Translations under genes and position numbers: made by a program
The notes under the pieces: generated by a model
Seen by the model: the letters and a program-made list of their open reading frames with translations, nothing else
The model's database searches: none
Told to the model about the DNA's origin: nothing
In this document: one piece after another, positions 20,913 through 30,939 of the stretch
Layout of the letters: each line of letters starts with the position of its first letter
Numbering within the stretch: position 1 is the stretch's first letter
Assembly: GCA_039583875.1 (NCBI GenBank)
Contig: CM077147.1
Location: forward strand, 162,563,866 to 162,627,865
Reading direction: 5' to 3'
Origin: Platanthera guangdongensis
Taxonomy: Eukaryota; Streptophyta; Magnoliopsida; Asparagales; Orchidaceae
DNA length: 64,000 nt

Positions 20913-23762
20913 GACACTACAATTAGTTTGTCTAATTGTTCCCATCTGCTGATGGATTCCAAGATATCTCATGTACTAGTCTTCTTGTTGGACCTTTCCA
21001 GCAGTCGTCTACAAAGTAGTATTCCTTTAAAAACATGGCTGGAGCGAGATGACAAGCGTGTGAAGGCCATTGACAGGACATTGTGCATGGGGCGGGGGAT
21101 ATTATCCAATAAACATAAGAGTTTTTCAATTGACTGATGAAGCATACCCAACACCTAAAATAGCATCATTACCACAGCCACCCAAAATAACATTAGCACA
21201 ACTTTTCTTCTACAAACACTTCTTTAGAAATACTCCTTCACACGCTTGTCATTCAGCCGCATCTAAAAAGGATTGATGATGTATCATGTCCTTTTTTATT
21301 ATATAAATACTCCTTCACACGGCTGAACAGCACCAACAACCTATAATGAATAGAAGATGCAGAACGTGCTGAAATGAGCATTTCCTTCACTCTGCTGGCA
21401 TGTTTCTTCCTGGAGAGGAAAACCCAGAGAAAAAAAATTGAGTTCTCAGTCCCAATAAAACTTGCAACTAGATGCGCTATTTAAGTGGAGACTTTTTAGC
21501 AACATTCTATTAAATATCCAATATGAGTCCTATTTAGGCAACATTTATATATCACAAACTCTTAGTGTTTGTTGAGCTAGAGAAAAGAGGAAGAGAGATC
21601 ATCACCATGAATCAAAACAAGATTTACATCACAAAAACTACCTCCTCCAAAGATCCATTTCTTTTATCACGCCACCCAATCTTCATCTTCATCTTCATCT
21701 TCTTCCTGAGAAATAACAATTTTAGGAATAATCAAGGAAATAAATGTAAGGAAGAATATGAGAGCAGAGAGCAGGGCCGTAGAAATAAAAGAGAAACACG
21801 GACAACATAAATAACCAACAAGTTGGAATTCTTCTAATAAATTTACAACCCGATTGTAAAGACAGATTATTTGATTTCTACGACACTAAAATAAAATATG
21901 CAAGGCCCCAACAAATGGAAAACTAATAAACTAATAAAATAAAATGAGAATAAATTCATACAAAATAAATTTCTTAAAGGCTACGGGGAAAGTAGCTGCG
22001 TCCGTGACAAGGAGTTGTGGGCTGCTGGTTTGCAGAAAATGAGGTGGCTGCAGCTGCTAGGGATGAGAACAGAGGGGGGTATGCAGGAGGTGGTCGGGAG
22101 TTGAAGCGGGACTGTTGGAGGCTGGGTGTGGAAGCGTGGCTAGATGTAGGGCAGGAGGTGGTACGGGAGGGTAGGTGAAGGGCGGGAGGAAGCTGGAGGC
22201 TAGGGTCTGTGGGACGGGAAGTCCGGATAGAGCTAGAGAGCTGGCGGGTGAAGGGCGAGTGGGGAGTGTGGGGAGGAAAGAGGAAGAAACAAGGCTGTAA
22301 GGGCTCTGTGGGCTGGAGGTGTAGGTGAGAACTTGTCGGGCAGAAGGTGGAGGGAGAGGATGAAAAGAGAGAGGTGCAGAGCAACCATTTTTGGGAGGGA
22401 AACTCACAATCAAACTTTAAACCCGTAGTGGCCGACCGAGTCCCGGATCGTGCCGCCGTTCCCGGGATTGATGTCGTGGATCTGCCTCGGATTTTACTCC
22501 AATCCGGAAAATAGCTCCCAGAGCTGAGTACTGAGGCAGATGGAGCTTTAGATTAAATCATTGGCAGACTCAATCGTTCGACCATATAACTTAGCCTATA
22601 TCTCAAAATACAGGTCTAAAAAAAAGTTAGAATATGAAAAATCAAACAGTACACAATTGCAGGTTCCAATTGTCCATCTGACAATCCCAAAAGTGTTGAT
22701 CCGATAAATGTCTCAAACAACGAGCGATTGATTGATCCCCATCACTCGCCGAGTTGACAGTGTGGCCTTGTGAGGCTCGGAGAGGTGGCGAAAGTGACAA
22801 GACTTGTAAGTCTACTCGAGGGAGAGACTAGGGCCCACAAGGTGCATGTACAAGTTGGCAAGGGGGAACAACGTCTCTAGGGCATTTAAGGAGGTGTCTC
22901 GAGGCCTTATAATCGATATCTGCCTACTCTGATACTAAGTCGGCGGAAGGAAGAGAAAAATAGCTCAAAATTATCATAAACACTTGTTATGTATAGATTT
23001 CACATAAATATTACAAGTACAACGTTACTTATAATAATACTATTATGGCATATATTCAATTGTCTATGTTCTATAATAATGAGGTCTAGTAGCAAATAAG
23101 AAAAATAATGAGAAAATTAGAGAAGATTTTAGGAAATTAATTCTCAATTTTCTTACCCATATGAGTAGATTTTTCTTGAAAGATAAACCTTGCAACATTT
23201 AGAAAGTAAAGAATATTTTTCAAACCATCCAGCTGGTTTAGCATAATAAAAATATAAGTCAAACCAAGTTAAAGAAACCTATTTCAATGTTTCATATAAA
23301 CAACCATACTATAAAGGCCTCATTAACTGATGCAATACTCCAGTGCACTAGAAAATTTAACAATCACAGAACCACCTGGGCACATTATTCTGTGTATGCA
23401 GATAAAGCACACATTATGTTTTGGTTAAAGAAGAAACGAGGACGGGCTACTAAATTCGAGTAATCACTTTAGGAGCAAACTTATAAGTTAACAATGTGGA
23501 CTGCATGCACATCATGGCCCGTGTGTCAGTTTTGCAAAGAAGGGATCCAAGCAATCATACAAACGTGCAATGTTTTTTTAATTGAAATCTGGAAAGAAAA
23601 CATCACATGGGTGACAATACTCATCTAGACATGGAATGAAGCATATATTAAAAAAACAGAAGAGACAATATGGGAGGCCTCCATCTACAATAGCGCCGTA
23701 TGAATGTTAAGCAAGATAAATAATATTGACATTAACTATGAGATAAGCCAAGCTCTATTTAA
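20913..23762. other. Noncoding region 3' of the minus-strand host gene
   Basis: No gene is supported. A minus-strand frame (21154-20969) reads SIEKLLCLLDNIPRPMHNVL and has protein-like composition, but no family is recognised. A GC-rich stretch (21980-22430) gives proline-rich frames on the minus strand that look compositional. Poly-TCT stretches and AT-rich DNA fill the rest. Confidence 0.45.
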
Positions 23763-23810
23763 CTAAACCTGGGAGTCGCTTGAGATATCTTCATTCCAGT
23801 CATCCTCTTC
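23763..23810 (-). CDS. Host gene, last coding exon (acidic C-terminus)
   Basis: After a good acceptor (CCTTGTGTTTAACAG) the minus strand encodes EEDDWNEDISSDSQV and a TAG stop: 16 codons including the stop, in phase 0. It joins in frame with the exon at 30271-30311, which ends in CAG before GTATCA. The product is unrecognised. The acidic tail follows a basic Ser/Lys/Arg-rich stretch in the previous two exons. The 3' UTR would run below 23763. Assignment rests on splice sites and matching phases only. Confidence 0.55.
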   Translation of the reverse strand, partial: EEDDWNEDISSDSQV

Positions 23811-24029
23811 CTGTTAAACACAAGGAAAAATGAGCATCATAAATGTATACATCAATATGAGAAACAGCCTACCCACCTACCTGAAAGACTTGCGCAATAA
23901 ATCCTCCAGAAATTATGCATCAATGGGTTTTTCTCAATCAATTAATCTATCTATCTAGAGGCAATAATCCTCCCCATAAAGAAGAGGCGTGTTTTGTTCA
24001 TATTTGCTAATATATTTGCTATAATGCAA

Positions 24030-24156
24030 CTGAAAAAAGGGCAACCCGGTGCACAAAGCAACCTTCTGCACCTACGGTCCGGGGAAGGGTCCCACCACAA
24101 GGGTAAAATGTAGGCAAACCTTACCCGGCATTTTTTCGCACATACGGAGCCATAAT
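24030..24156 (+). mobile_element. Au-like SINE, internally shortened
   Basis: It contains AGGGCAACCCGGTGCAC, GGTCCGGGGAAGGGTC and the ACCACAAGGGT / CCTTACCC phrases typical of the plant Au SINE family. It is flanked by a 12-bp exact target duplication GCTATAATGCAA (24018-24029 and 24157-24168). The pol III B-box half and 3' tail are missing, so only about 120 bp of a roughly 180-bp consensus remains. Confidence 0.8.
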
Positions 24157-24941
24157 GCTATAATGCAATCGAGAATCAATAAAATTGAAAATGATTAAAC
24201 AACAAATAATAAGCTGTACCATTGATAGTATATTTAAGTGATAAAATGTTAGCTTCCACTAACTCTACATTTTAAATGGAATATTAATAAATCATTTTTA
24301 ACAATCGTAGCAGTGAATATGTTACTCATTTCTTAGCTTCTTGAACAAACCATATGCTGCGCTATCCATAAAAACCAGGTGCCGATGTCCAAGTTTATAT
24401 ATATTTATGTGATAAATTGACAACTCCCAGGTAAATAAATAGGGATAGATATCTCATTTTTGAAAGAATCGAAAGTTGTAAAGAAGATAAATAGTCTTTG
24501 GTCACTCTGTGCCGATGAAAAATTCTAGGTGCGAAGCCTAGAAGCTTCTCCTCATATTTCCCTTGGCCAACAACTCCAATTTCCCCGCCAAATCTCATAA
24601 CGGGCTACCCCTCCTTTGACGCACGACGAATCTACAGATGAATCTCATGGAGCCCTAACCCAAACAATCACGAGACCAGAGCCAATGACTATGGGTCGAC
24701 TGAATGAATATGTGAATGCATTATGCATACACAATTAAATGAAGATGATGCTCACGACACAAATCCAAATGCATTGCAAATGATATCATGCAAGATAAAT
24801 TTTCCGACATGTAAATAATTAAATATAAAAAAATTAATACCTGCACAATAATTACAATTGAGTACAATTAGTTCGAATCGGGTTAATAAAGAGGTAATTG
24901 AACAAAAATGAAAGTGCTAGATAATTAAAATGAAGAGCGAA

Positions 24942-25238
24942 TGTTACGGGCCCTCCAGTGTTACGGGTCCTCAATTGGTTATGTTATTATTAGTTTATTA
25001 TTATTATGAGTCAAGTCGTTATATCGAGTCGGGTAACATTTAAGCGTTTTAAATATTTGTTTTATGTTTGTGTTATGTTATCGGCGCCTATATATAGGGC
25101 CCTTGGGGTCATGTAACTCTTATGCAAGTATTAATCAAGTTTTATTCTCTCTCTCTAGTTCTTCTTATCTGCTCTCTCATTCTAGGGTTAGCCCTTTGTA
25201 TCCCCGCCTCCTCACCCAGAATTCATCAACACGTAACA
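24942..25238 (+). repeat. 5' LTR of the small LTR element
   Basis: TGTTACGGGCCC to ACGTAACA. The start carries a 17-bp extra copy (TGTTACGGG repeated at 24959) compared with the 3' LTR. A TATA box, CCTATATATAGGGCC, lies near 25088-25102. Confidence 0.85.
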
Positions 25239-25241
25239 ACT

Positions 25242-25255
25242 TGGTATCAGAGCTA
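25242..25255 (+). promoter_or_regulatory. Primer-binding site of the small LTR element
   Basis: TGGTATCAGAGCTA begins three bases after the LTR, complementary to initiator-methionine tRNA. Confidence 0.85.
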
Positions 25256-25881
25256 TCCATCCTCAGCTCGACTCCACTCTTTTGTTGCTTCATCAACTTC
25301 CGCTACGTCCAGCTCTGGAATCCCCCGCGCACGCACCAGTTTCCGCAAGCCAACACATGCTTCATCGACTGCTCTGATCGTCGCTCGGTAACAGAGGGTC
25401 GCACGTCTTCCGGCCAAACTTAGTTCTTCCGCTGATTCCATCCGTCGAAGCCGGCCCTTGACAAACGTCTGTCGTGCGGACCTTGGTGAGACCTGGTTCA
25501 ACACATCCATATGCAATCCTCCCATCGTCTTCCCGTCGAGTCCTTCCGCTGGAAGCAACAACCCATCCTTGGCTCCGCGCTTCTCGTCTTCCTCGTTCGA
25601 CAGGTTCCGCTGACCCCGCACTATCGCAACTTCCGCCATTTCTGTTTCCGTCTCCTTCGAGCGGCGCCTCCAAGATCAGTTTTTTTTCCGCTCCTTCCTT
25701 AGCCGTATGGGACCGTGACTTCCGACAATACAACCGTTCCAGCCTTTACTTTTCATTGAGCCCAGCATTCCCTGTCGTTGTCATTGCCTCGAGCCCCTCC
25801 CCACAGCAATTTCATTGTATTAATTTATTACCAATCCTTTTGATTACTTTATTACTTAGAAAATCATATTATCTTTTCACT

Positions 25882-26007
25882 ATGGATGTACCATTAAGCG
25901 TTGTTGAGGCGGCCTCCGCTCATGCGAGTCTTTTGAAGCATGAGGCGACCCTGGCCGCAAACTCCGCACGTTTTCTGGCGGATCTCGATCGACTTTTCAG
26001 GGGCTAG
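25882..26007 (+). CDS. Short ORF in the small LTR element
   Basis: A 41-codon frame starting MDVPLSVVEAASAHASLLKH lies at the usual place of a gag start. It is alanine-rich and probably helical (residues 8-36), then stops. It may be the remnant of a parental gag N-terminus. There is no independent support for expression. Confidence 0.3.
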   Translation: MDVPLSVVEAASAHASLLKHEATLAANSARFLADLDRLFRG

Positions 26008-26082
26008 CTTTCCCTGATATCACCGCCTCTGCCTGTCACAGCTGCTGTCATTCCACCACTTTCATCATCTAATCCTCCATCG

Positions 26083-26410
26083 GCTCCTCTGGCCGACTCG
26101 TCGCAGCATCTACCGGCTCTCGCTCCACCGACCCCTGCCATGTTGCTCCCACTGGCCGCCCCTCCACCTATTCAGCAGGCACCTACTCCACTGGCTCCTC
26201 TGGCCGACTCGTCGCCGCATCTGTCAGCTCTTGCTATGTCGGCCAATGCCATGTTGTTCCCACTGGCAGCCTCGCCACCTCTTCAGCGGGCACCTGCTCC
26301 ACCGGCCATCTGACCGACTCATCACCGCCTTTGTCGGCTCTTGCTCTGCCGACACATGCCATGCCCTTCCCAGCGGCTGCCTCGCCACCTCTTCAACGGG
26401 AAACTATTCC
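26083..26410. repeat. 111-bp tandem repeat (three copies)
   Basis: GCTCCTCTGGCCGACTCGTC recurs at 26083 and 26194, with a decayed third copy near 26305. Each unit continues through CGGCTCTTGCT, GCCATG and CACCTCTTCAGC phrases. The period equals 37 codons, so translation would repeat a Pro/Ala/Leu-rich unit. Stops now interrupt it. Confidence 0.75.
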
Positions 26411-26634
26411 ACCGACCCCGACGGATCCATTCCTTCCGCCACATGTCGACCCTCCGACCATCGTGTGGTTGTTGTCGCCTATTTTACTGAGGGCGCCTCC
26501 GCTCCTCGCCGACGCCACTGCCGCCGCAACGCATGACTGCGCCTTGCTCTGGAGGGAGGTCAAGGTACCAGATGATCAGACCACCGCATGGTGCACAAGC
26601 TTGAGGGCAAACTCGTTTTGAAGGACGGGTGAAG

Positions 26635-26920
26635 TATTACGGGTCATCCATTGGTTATCTTATATTATTATTAGTTTATTATTATTATGAGTCGAGTCGT
26701 TGTATCGAGTCAGGTAACATTTTGGTGTTTTAAATATTTGTTTTATATTTGTGTTATGACATCGGAGCCTATATATAGGGCCCTTGGGATCATGTAACTC
26801 TTATGCAAATATTAATCAAATTCTTTTTTCTCTCTCTAGTTCTTCTCATCTCCTCTCTCATTGTAGGGTTGACCCCTTTGTATCCCCACCTCCTCACCGC
26901 GCATTCATCGGCACGTAACA
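26635..26920 (+). repeat. 3' LTR of the small LTR element
   Basis: TATTACGGGTC to ACGTAACA, about 88-90% similar by eye to 25238 and upstream. It has the TATA box CCTATATATAGGGCC at about 26769. It is followed by ACGAA. Confidence 0.85.
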
Positions 26921-27545
26921 ACGAACAAGCTCCGTATTAACATGAATCAAACGAGCCAAAGTAAAATATTACTAGAAATAAAAACATTCATACAATGCGG
27001 GAAATAAAAACTGAATTGTAAAAACTCACCAAGAAATGAGCACCGGCGATGGAGGATGTCATAGGAGGGCTTGGGATGGTCATAGCCGCAATCTGTCGGT
27101 TCTAATGCCCGGTTAGTGGAGAAATGGGATACAAGGAACTATAGGGTTTGAGAATTTTGGAGGTACGAAAGAAAGGAAAAAAATGGACTACTATGAGGGT
27201 GGGGGAGGGGTGGTCGGAATGGAGGTTGTGGGAGGAATAGTGGTGATTTGTAGCTCAGAGTAGGCTTGGTGGGGCTGTTGGAGGTGTGGAAGGGCCTGGC
27301 CGGTTTGCAAAGGCTGCAGGAAGGGGTCGGGCTTAGTGGGGCAGGAGGCGATGAGGCTGCCGGGAGGAGGGGAAAGGTTGGGTGGAGATGACTCGAGTCT
27401 GTTAGGAACATGTGCCTGCGTTGGAGAGGAAACAGGGCTGCAATTGTTGGGTTCATGATTGTCACTGCAGGAGTGGTCGATGACAACGGGTTGGGACGAA
27501 CATCGAGGTGGTGACTTGGGAGATAGGACGAACGTGGAGGCTGGG
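26921..27545. other. No supported gene
   Basis: AT-rich, then a G-rich plus strand (27130-27530) that yields overlapping proline-rich frames on the minus strand. These have no recognised domain and no splice context. Vague similarity in style to 21980-22430 suggests a shared repeat, but this is not established. Confidence 0.4.
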
Positions 27546-27925
27546 TTGATATGCCAATTTATACACAATCCTAAAGTTCATCACTATCATTTTGCTCTTC
27601 GGATCCTTAAGTATCTAAAAAGGGACCCTAGAAAATGTATCATTTATCAAAATCATGGTCATCTTAAATTTTACGGCTATTATGATGTTGATTGAGCTGG
27701 CTCCTCTGATAAAAGATCTACAAATGAATATTCTATCTTCTAGAGTGGCAATCTTGTTTCTTGGAGGAGTACAAAGCATAATATTGTTGCTCGATCTTCA
27801 GCTAAAGTAGAATATCGAGCCATTGACATTGAAACATGTGAGTTGATATGGGTTAAATCTATTTTGGGTGATATGAGATTTCCTGTCCTGGAGGAAATAA
27901 ACTTGCACTGTGGGCCTGTGGCAAT
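27546..27925 (+). pseudogene. pol: Copia pol fragment F: RT end and RNase H, 5' part
   Basis: The frame reads HHYHFALRILKYLKRDP, then a broken SDKRSTNEYSIF and GNLVSWRSTKHNIVARSSAK block, VEYRAIDIETCELIWVKSIL and LEEINLHCG. This is copia RNase H with the D and E regions present but with stops. The element is 5'-truncated: no LTR, gag, protease or integrase lies upstream. It is interrupted after GCAAT (27921-27925) by a solo LTR and resumes at 29447. Confidence 0.88.
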
Positions 27926-28231
27926 TGATGAGCGCAGTTTATATAGTAATTTAGGCTCTAATAAAGCTTGCTTTTCAATTGATTTTGCTTATCACTTAGT
28001 TGATTTTAGCATAAAACTCTTTATAATCCACTCTTCTGTAGCGTGAGCACGTTTTAGCTAATTAGACAATATTTTGATTCATTACATGCATGCAAGAGAC
28101 CTCTTCTTTTTTTTTCATTTTCGTACTTTGATATTATGTGTGTGGTTGTGTGATATGGAATTTTGAAGGTACTGGATGGTTTTCTTGCAGGTACAACACT
28201 CGTGCAGTTTCCCCTAAGTGTTTTGGTCCTT

Positions 28232-28532
28232 TTTCATTGAGGAAGTCACTGGTCGTGCGTTTTTGTCCACACACAGGCAGTGGACTTCATTGTGCATGGC
28301 CACAGGTCGTGGGTGTTCATTTGCCAAAATTTTCCCAATAACCCCCTCAACTTCACACGGTGGTCGCACGAGTACAGGACCTCCTTTTCGCACGACCACT
28401 AATCGTGTGCGTTCAATATTTTCCCTCCAAGCGCCGAAATTTTCCCGCCAGTCCAGGTTCCTTCTCACACGGGTAGGGGAATTTCCCTCACGCACGACCA
28501 CTTGTCGTGTGCCTACCCGTGCGCGGTCAAAT
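28232..28532. repeat. CACG palindrome cluster in solo LTR
   Basis: Repeated CACGACCACTAATCGTG, CACGCACGACCACTTGTCGTG and CACGGGTAGG-like units. It ends directly before the TATA box at 28545. Open frames on both strands here are by-products. Confidence 0.7.
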
Positions 28533-28544
28533 TTTTTGCTCATC

Positions 28545-28553
28545 CTATAAATA
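28545..28553 (+). promoter_or_regulatory. TATA box of solo LTR
   Basis: CTATAAATA follows the CACG cluster by about a dozen bases. This is the clearest promoter-like arrangement of the three Tat-type LTRs. Confidence 0.55.
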
Positions 28554-29446
28554 CGGAGGTCGTGATTTCTTCTGAATCCTTCTGTCTTTTCTTTCGCCCA
28601 GGTCCCTATTTCGTTGTCTTTCTTCCTTCAAGGGCTAGAGATCACCACATAGGCTTTGCCCGTCATCCAAGAGGTTCAAGGTGAAGATAAAGAACTTCTC
28701 TCTCTCTCTGCAAGCTAGGATCTTAAATACGAAACGTAGACGATGCAAAATCGATGAGAAGACGGGTCCATTGGGAGGTGGTGATAGGGATTCCTCTACC
28801 CCGAACGGCAGCCGACGAACAAGGCCAACACGGATTCATACTCCAAAGTACCTTTCTAACCACAGAAAAGGAACTTTCGTATCCACGAAAAAGTCTCAAG
28901 CACTGTTGTATTTATGTCTTCTTTCTCCGCACATTTGGTAGAGTTTGTGAGCTTGTCTTCTATTTAGATGATGGTTGGAATGAACATATTGTGATAGTGA
29001 TGTTTGAATGTTATTTGCAATATTAGGCTATTCATGTTCATTTCCGTTGGAGTAGCTTAGCAGGCCTAGCCTCTTGTTATTGTGTTTTTACATCTACCTG
29101 AGTTTGTGTTGAGTGTTTGAGAGTCGGGTTGCGTTGTGGTTGAGCTAGACACGAGCCGGCAAGCGAGTGGTTGGCCTTGATTCTGCAAGGTGCAACGAGC
29201 ACTGCGGAGATGCGAAGTGGTATCGGCGACCCGCATAGTAATTAGTTCTCTTACTGCAATTAGTTGGTAGCGAACAAACAACCTCCCGAAATCCCGACAT
29301 AAAAAGACTTCGATCTCAAATCTTGTCTCGATCATTAAATCCACCCCTCTGTGTTCCTTGAGAGATTTGATACTCGAGAATTTACTCTTCGTTTTATATT
29401 ACTTGAACGATCGTGGTGTGTCTGCCCGCCGTTGACCACCAGTAAT

Positions 29447-29698
29447 CAAGCTGCTATCCACATTGTCAATAACTTTGTCTTTCATGAGAGGACTAAACAC
29501 AGAGATCGATTGCCATTTTGTGTGGGAGAAAAATCAGAACCAAACCATTACTACTGTGTTTGTGCCTTCTGGGAACCAAATTGCTGATGTGTTCATGAAA
29601 GCTGTTTCTGGTAAAACCCAGCACACACATACTCACTCAGGCTTGGAATTGATGGGTGTTACCTTGAGGGGTTGGGGGTTGAATGTCAAGCTACCTTA
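29447..29698 (+). pseudogene. pol: Copia pol fragment F: RNase H 3' part
   Basis: It continues 27546-27925 after the solo LTR: NQAAIHIVNNFVFHERTKH, then after a frameshift DCHFVWEK, TTVFVPSGNQIADVFMKAVS and a tail ending LNVKLP. This is the copia RNase H C-terminus with its H and D region. A TH-repeat (CACACACATACTCACTC) interrupts the tail. Confidence 0.87.
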
Positions 29699-29706
29699 GT
29701 CTCACT

Positions 29707-29733
29707 GGGGGGGGGGGGGGGGGGGGGGGGGGA
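29707..29733 (+). promoter_or_regulatory. Polypurine tract of copia F (poly-G expanded), followed by its 3' LTR
   Basis: A run of about 26 G and then GA precedes TGTTACTATATCTC at 29734, the likely 3' LTR start. The LTR 3' limit is not resolved; it may extend a few hundred bases. The long G run may be a slippage expansion or a base-calling artefact. Confidence 0.6.
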
Positions 29734-30270
29734 TGTTACTATATCTCTTGCTTTGGTGTATTATTACAAGGGGAACATTATCGTAAAGCGCTAAGGTGTG
29801 TGGAGGAGAGCTTCTTAATCTAAAGGTGCGTTCTTCAGCATCAACATCTTTGCCCAAAAAATAAAATCATTTTCAGGTAATGCTTGCTTTACATAGGTCA
29901 TAATAGATTTTCTCCAACATGGAATAAATTTTAGCACAAAAAACTAGTTCCAGTCTACAACCATTAGCTAGCCTATGTGGTTAACAATAATTTAGCATAG
30001 AAGAGGAGAGTCCTGTATCTCTCCATCGTCCACTTTAATCAACTCTTGAAAACCAACACAAAATATACATTGATACTGAATCATTACCTATGGACTATGG
30101 AGTCAAGGGCACACATTGTAAGTCTTCTAAATTTCAGAACAAGGGATGGAACCCTCATAATGATCTAAGCATGGAATAATTTTTTTAATAAATCTGTACA
30201 GTTATTGAGCCAATCATTGTGGTGAATAGATAAATTTCCTTATTAAGTCTTCAAAGTTCTCAGATGATAC

Positions 30271-30311
30271 CTGAGATTGTTTTCTCATGGCTGCAGTTTT
30301 AGGTCTAGCCC
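30271..30311 (-). CDS. Host gene, penultimate exon
   Basis: Minus strand: acceptor TCATGATATGCAG, exon of 41 nt, donor CAG/GTATCAT. It encodes (G)ARPKTAAMRKQSQ. The split codon G|GG joins exactly with the exon at 30894-30939, and the end is in phase 0 with 23763-23810. Basic and probably disordered; no family recognised. Confidence 0.55.
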
Positions 30312-30384
30312 CTGCATATCATGAAAAATAAATGTTGCTTAAAATGTGTTGTCGCCTATCGAAGCCTATAAGATTATACTCACA

Positions 30385-30769
30385 TAGGGGTGCAAATGAG
30401 TCGAGCTTGGCAAAATTTCCAAGCTCGAGTTAGAGCTCGAGCTCGACGAGCTCATTTTATCCTGGCTCGAGCTCAAGCGCAATGCCTACTTATCAAGCTC
30501 GAGTTTCAAGCTCGCAAAATCGAGTTTCGAGCTTGCAAGCTCGAGTCGAGCTCGAGCTGCTCATGTGTTTTTTTAGCTCATGAGGCTTATTTTCTATATA
30601 TTTTTAGTTTTTTTAATGAAGAAATAAAAAGCTCACGAGCCGGCTCACAAGCTCATGAACAATAATATATAAGTTTGAGCTCGAGGTCCATAGGCTCTAG
30701 CTTGAGTCAAACTTTTTTTTAACAACCTCATCGAGCTTTTGAGTCTGCTCAACTCAACTTGCACCCCTA
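30385..30769. mobile_element. hAT-type MITE with GAGCTCGAGC subterminal repeats
   Basis: 385 bp with an exact 8-bp target duplication TACTCACA (30377-30384 and 30770-30777). Ends are TAGGGGTGCAAATGAG and, inward from the right, TAGGGGTGCAAGTTGAG. The interior is packed with CGAGCTCGAG-like units. No transposase. It sits in the putative intron 30312-30893. Confidence 0.93.
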
Positions 30770-30893
30770 TACTCACATAAAATTTCAAGAATCATAATGT
30801 CAAATGAAAAAGTTTAAGAACAATAATCTATGTTTTACAATGCTGATTGAACATAAAATATAGAAACTAATAATTTAGAGACTAGATACTCAC

Positions 30894-30939
30894 CACTCTT
30901 TCCACTAGACTTATTGCCATTTCTAGTAGAAGCTTTAAC
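30894..30939 (-). CDS. Host gene, third-last exon
   Basis: Minus strand: acceptor TTTTCTTGTTTCAG, exon of 46 nt, donor GTG/GTGAGTATC. It encodes VKASTRNGNKSSGKS plus one base of a split glycine codon. Both splice sites are strong, and the phase fits the next exon. Upstream exons were not found and may lie beyond about 31000 or outside the window. Confidence 0.55.

Larger units (their letters stand above)
24942..26920 (+). mobile_element. Small non-autonomous LTR retrotransposon (TRIM/SMART-like)
   Basis: 1979 bp with LTRs of about 297 bp (24942-25238) and 286 bp (26635-26920). The LTRs start TGTTACGGG (TATTACGGG in the 3' copy) and end ACGTAACA. A tRNA-Met primer site follows the 5' LTR. Flanks are GCGAA on the left and ACGAA on the right, a near-match 5-bp duplication. 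The 1.4-kb interior is GC-rich and encodes no protease, RT or integrase. It must have been moved by another element's enzymes; the parent lineage is not recognisable. Confidence 0.88.
27926..29441 (+). mobile_element. Tat-type Ty3/gypsy solo LTR inside copia fragment F
   Basis: 1516 bp from TGATGAGCGCAG to GACCACCA, flanked by GCAAT (27921-27925) and GTAAT (29442-29446), one mismatch. Removing it and one target copy restores a continuous copia RNase H frame (C-G-N-Q-A-A-I). No internal region or second LTR is present, so it is a solo LTR left by LTR-LTR recombination. Its start matches the LTR at 1-1029. It holds a CACG cluster and a TATA box. Confidence 0.82.
23811..30270 (-). other. Putative 6.5-kb last intron of the host gene
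   Basis: On the minus strand it runs from donor GTATCATC next to 30271 to acceptor TTTAACAG next to 23810. Transposable elements occupy about half of it: a SINE (24030-24156), a small LTR element (24942-26920), a copia fragment (27546-29733 and beyond) and a Tat-type solo LTR (27926-29441). The rest, including 24170-24941 and 29760-30270, shows no supported gene. Confidence 0.5.

Noticed and set aside
21974..22413. Proline-rich minus-strand frames (136 and 118 residues)
   Set aside because: Composition-driven, overlapping in two frames, with no splice or domain support.
25253..26007. Long frames on both strands in the small LTR element
   Set aside because: GC-rich internal sequence; only the short frame starting at 25882 has a gag-like position, and even that is weak.
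24942..26920. Possible kinship of the small LTR element with Element C because both LTRs start TGTTACG and end TAACA
   Set aside because: The rest of the LTRs and the interior do not align by eye; the ends are short and could be convergent.
27139..27568. Proline-rich minus-strand frames (115 and 125 residues)
   Set aside because: Same pattern as 21974-22413: two overlapping frames in G-rich DNA and no recognised domain.
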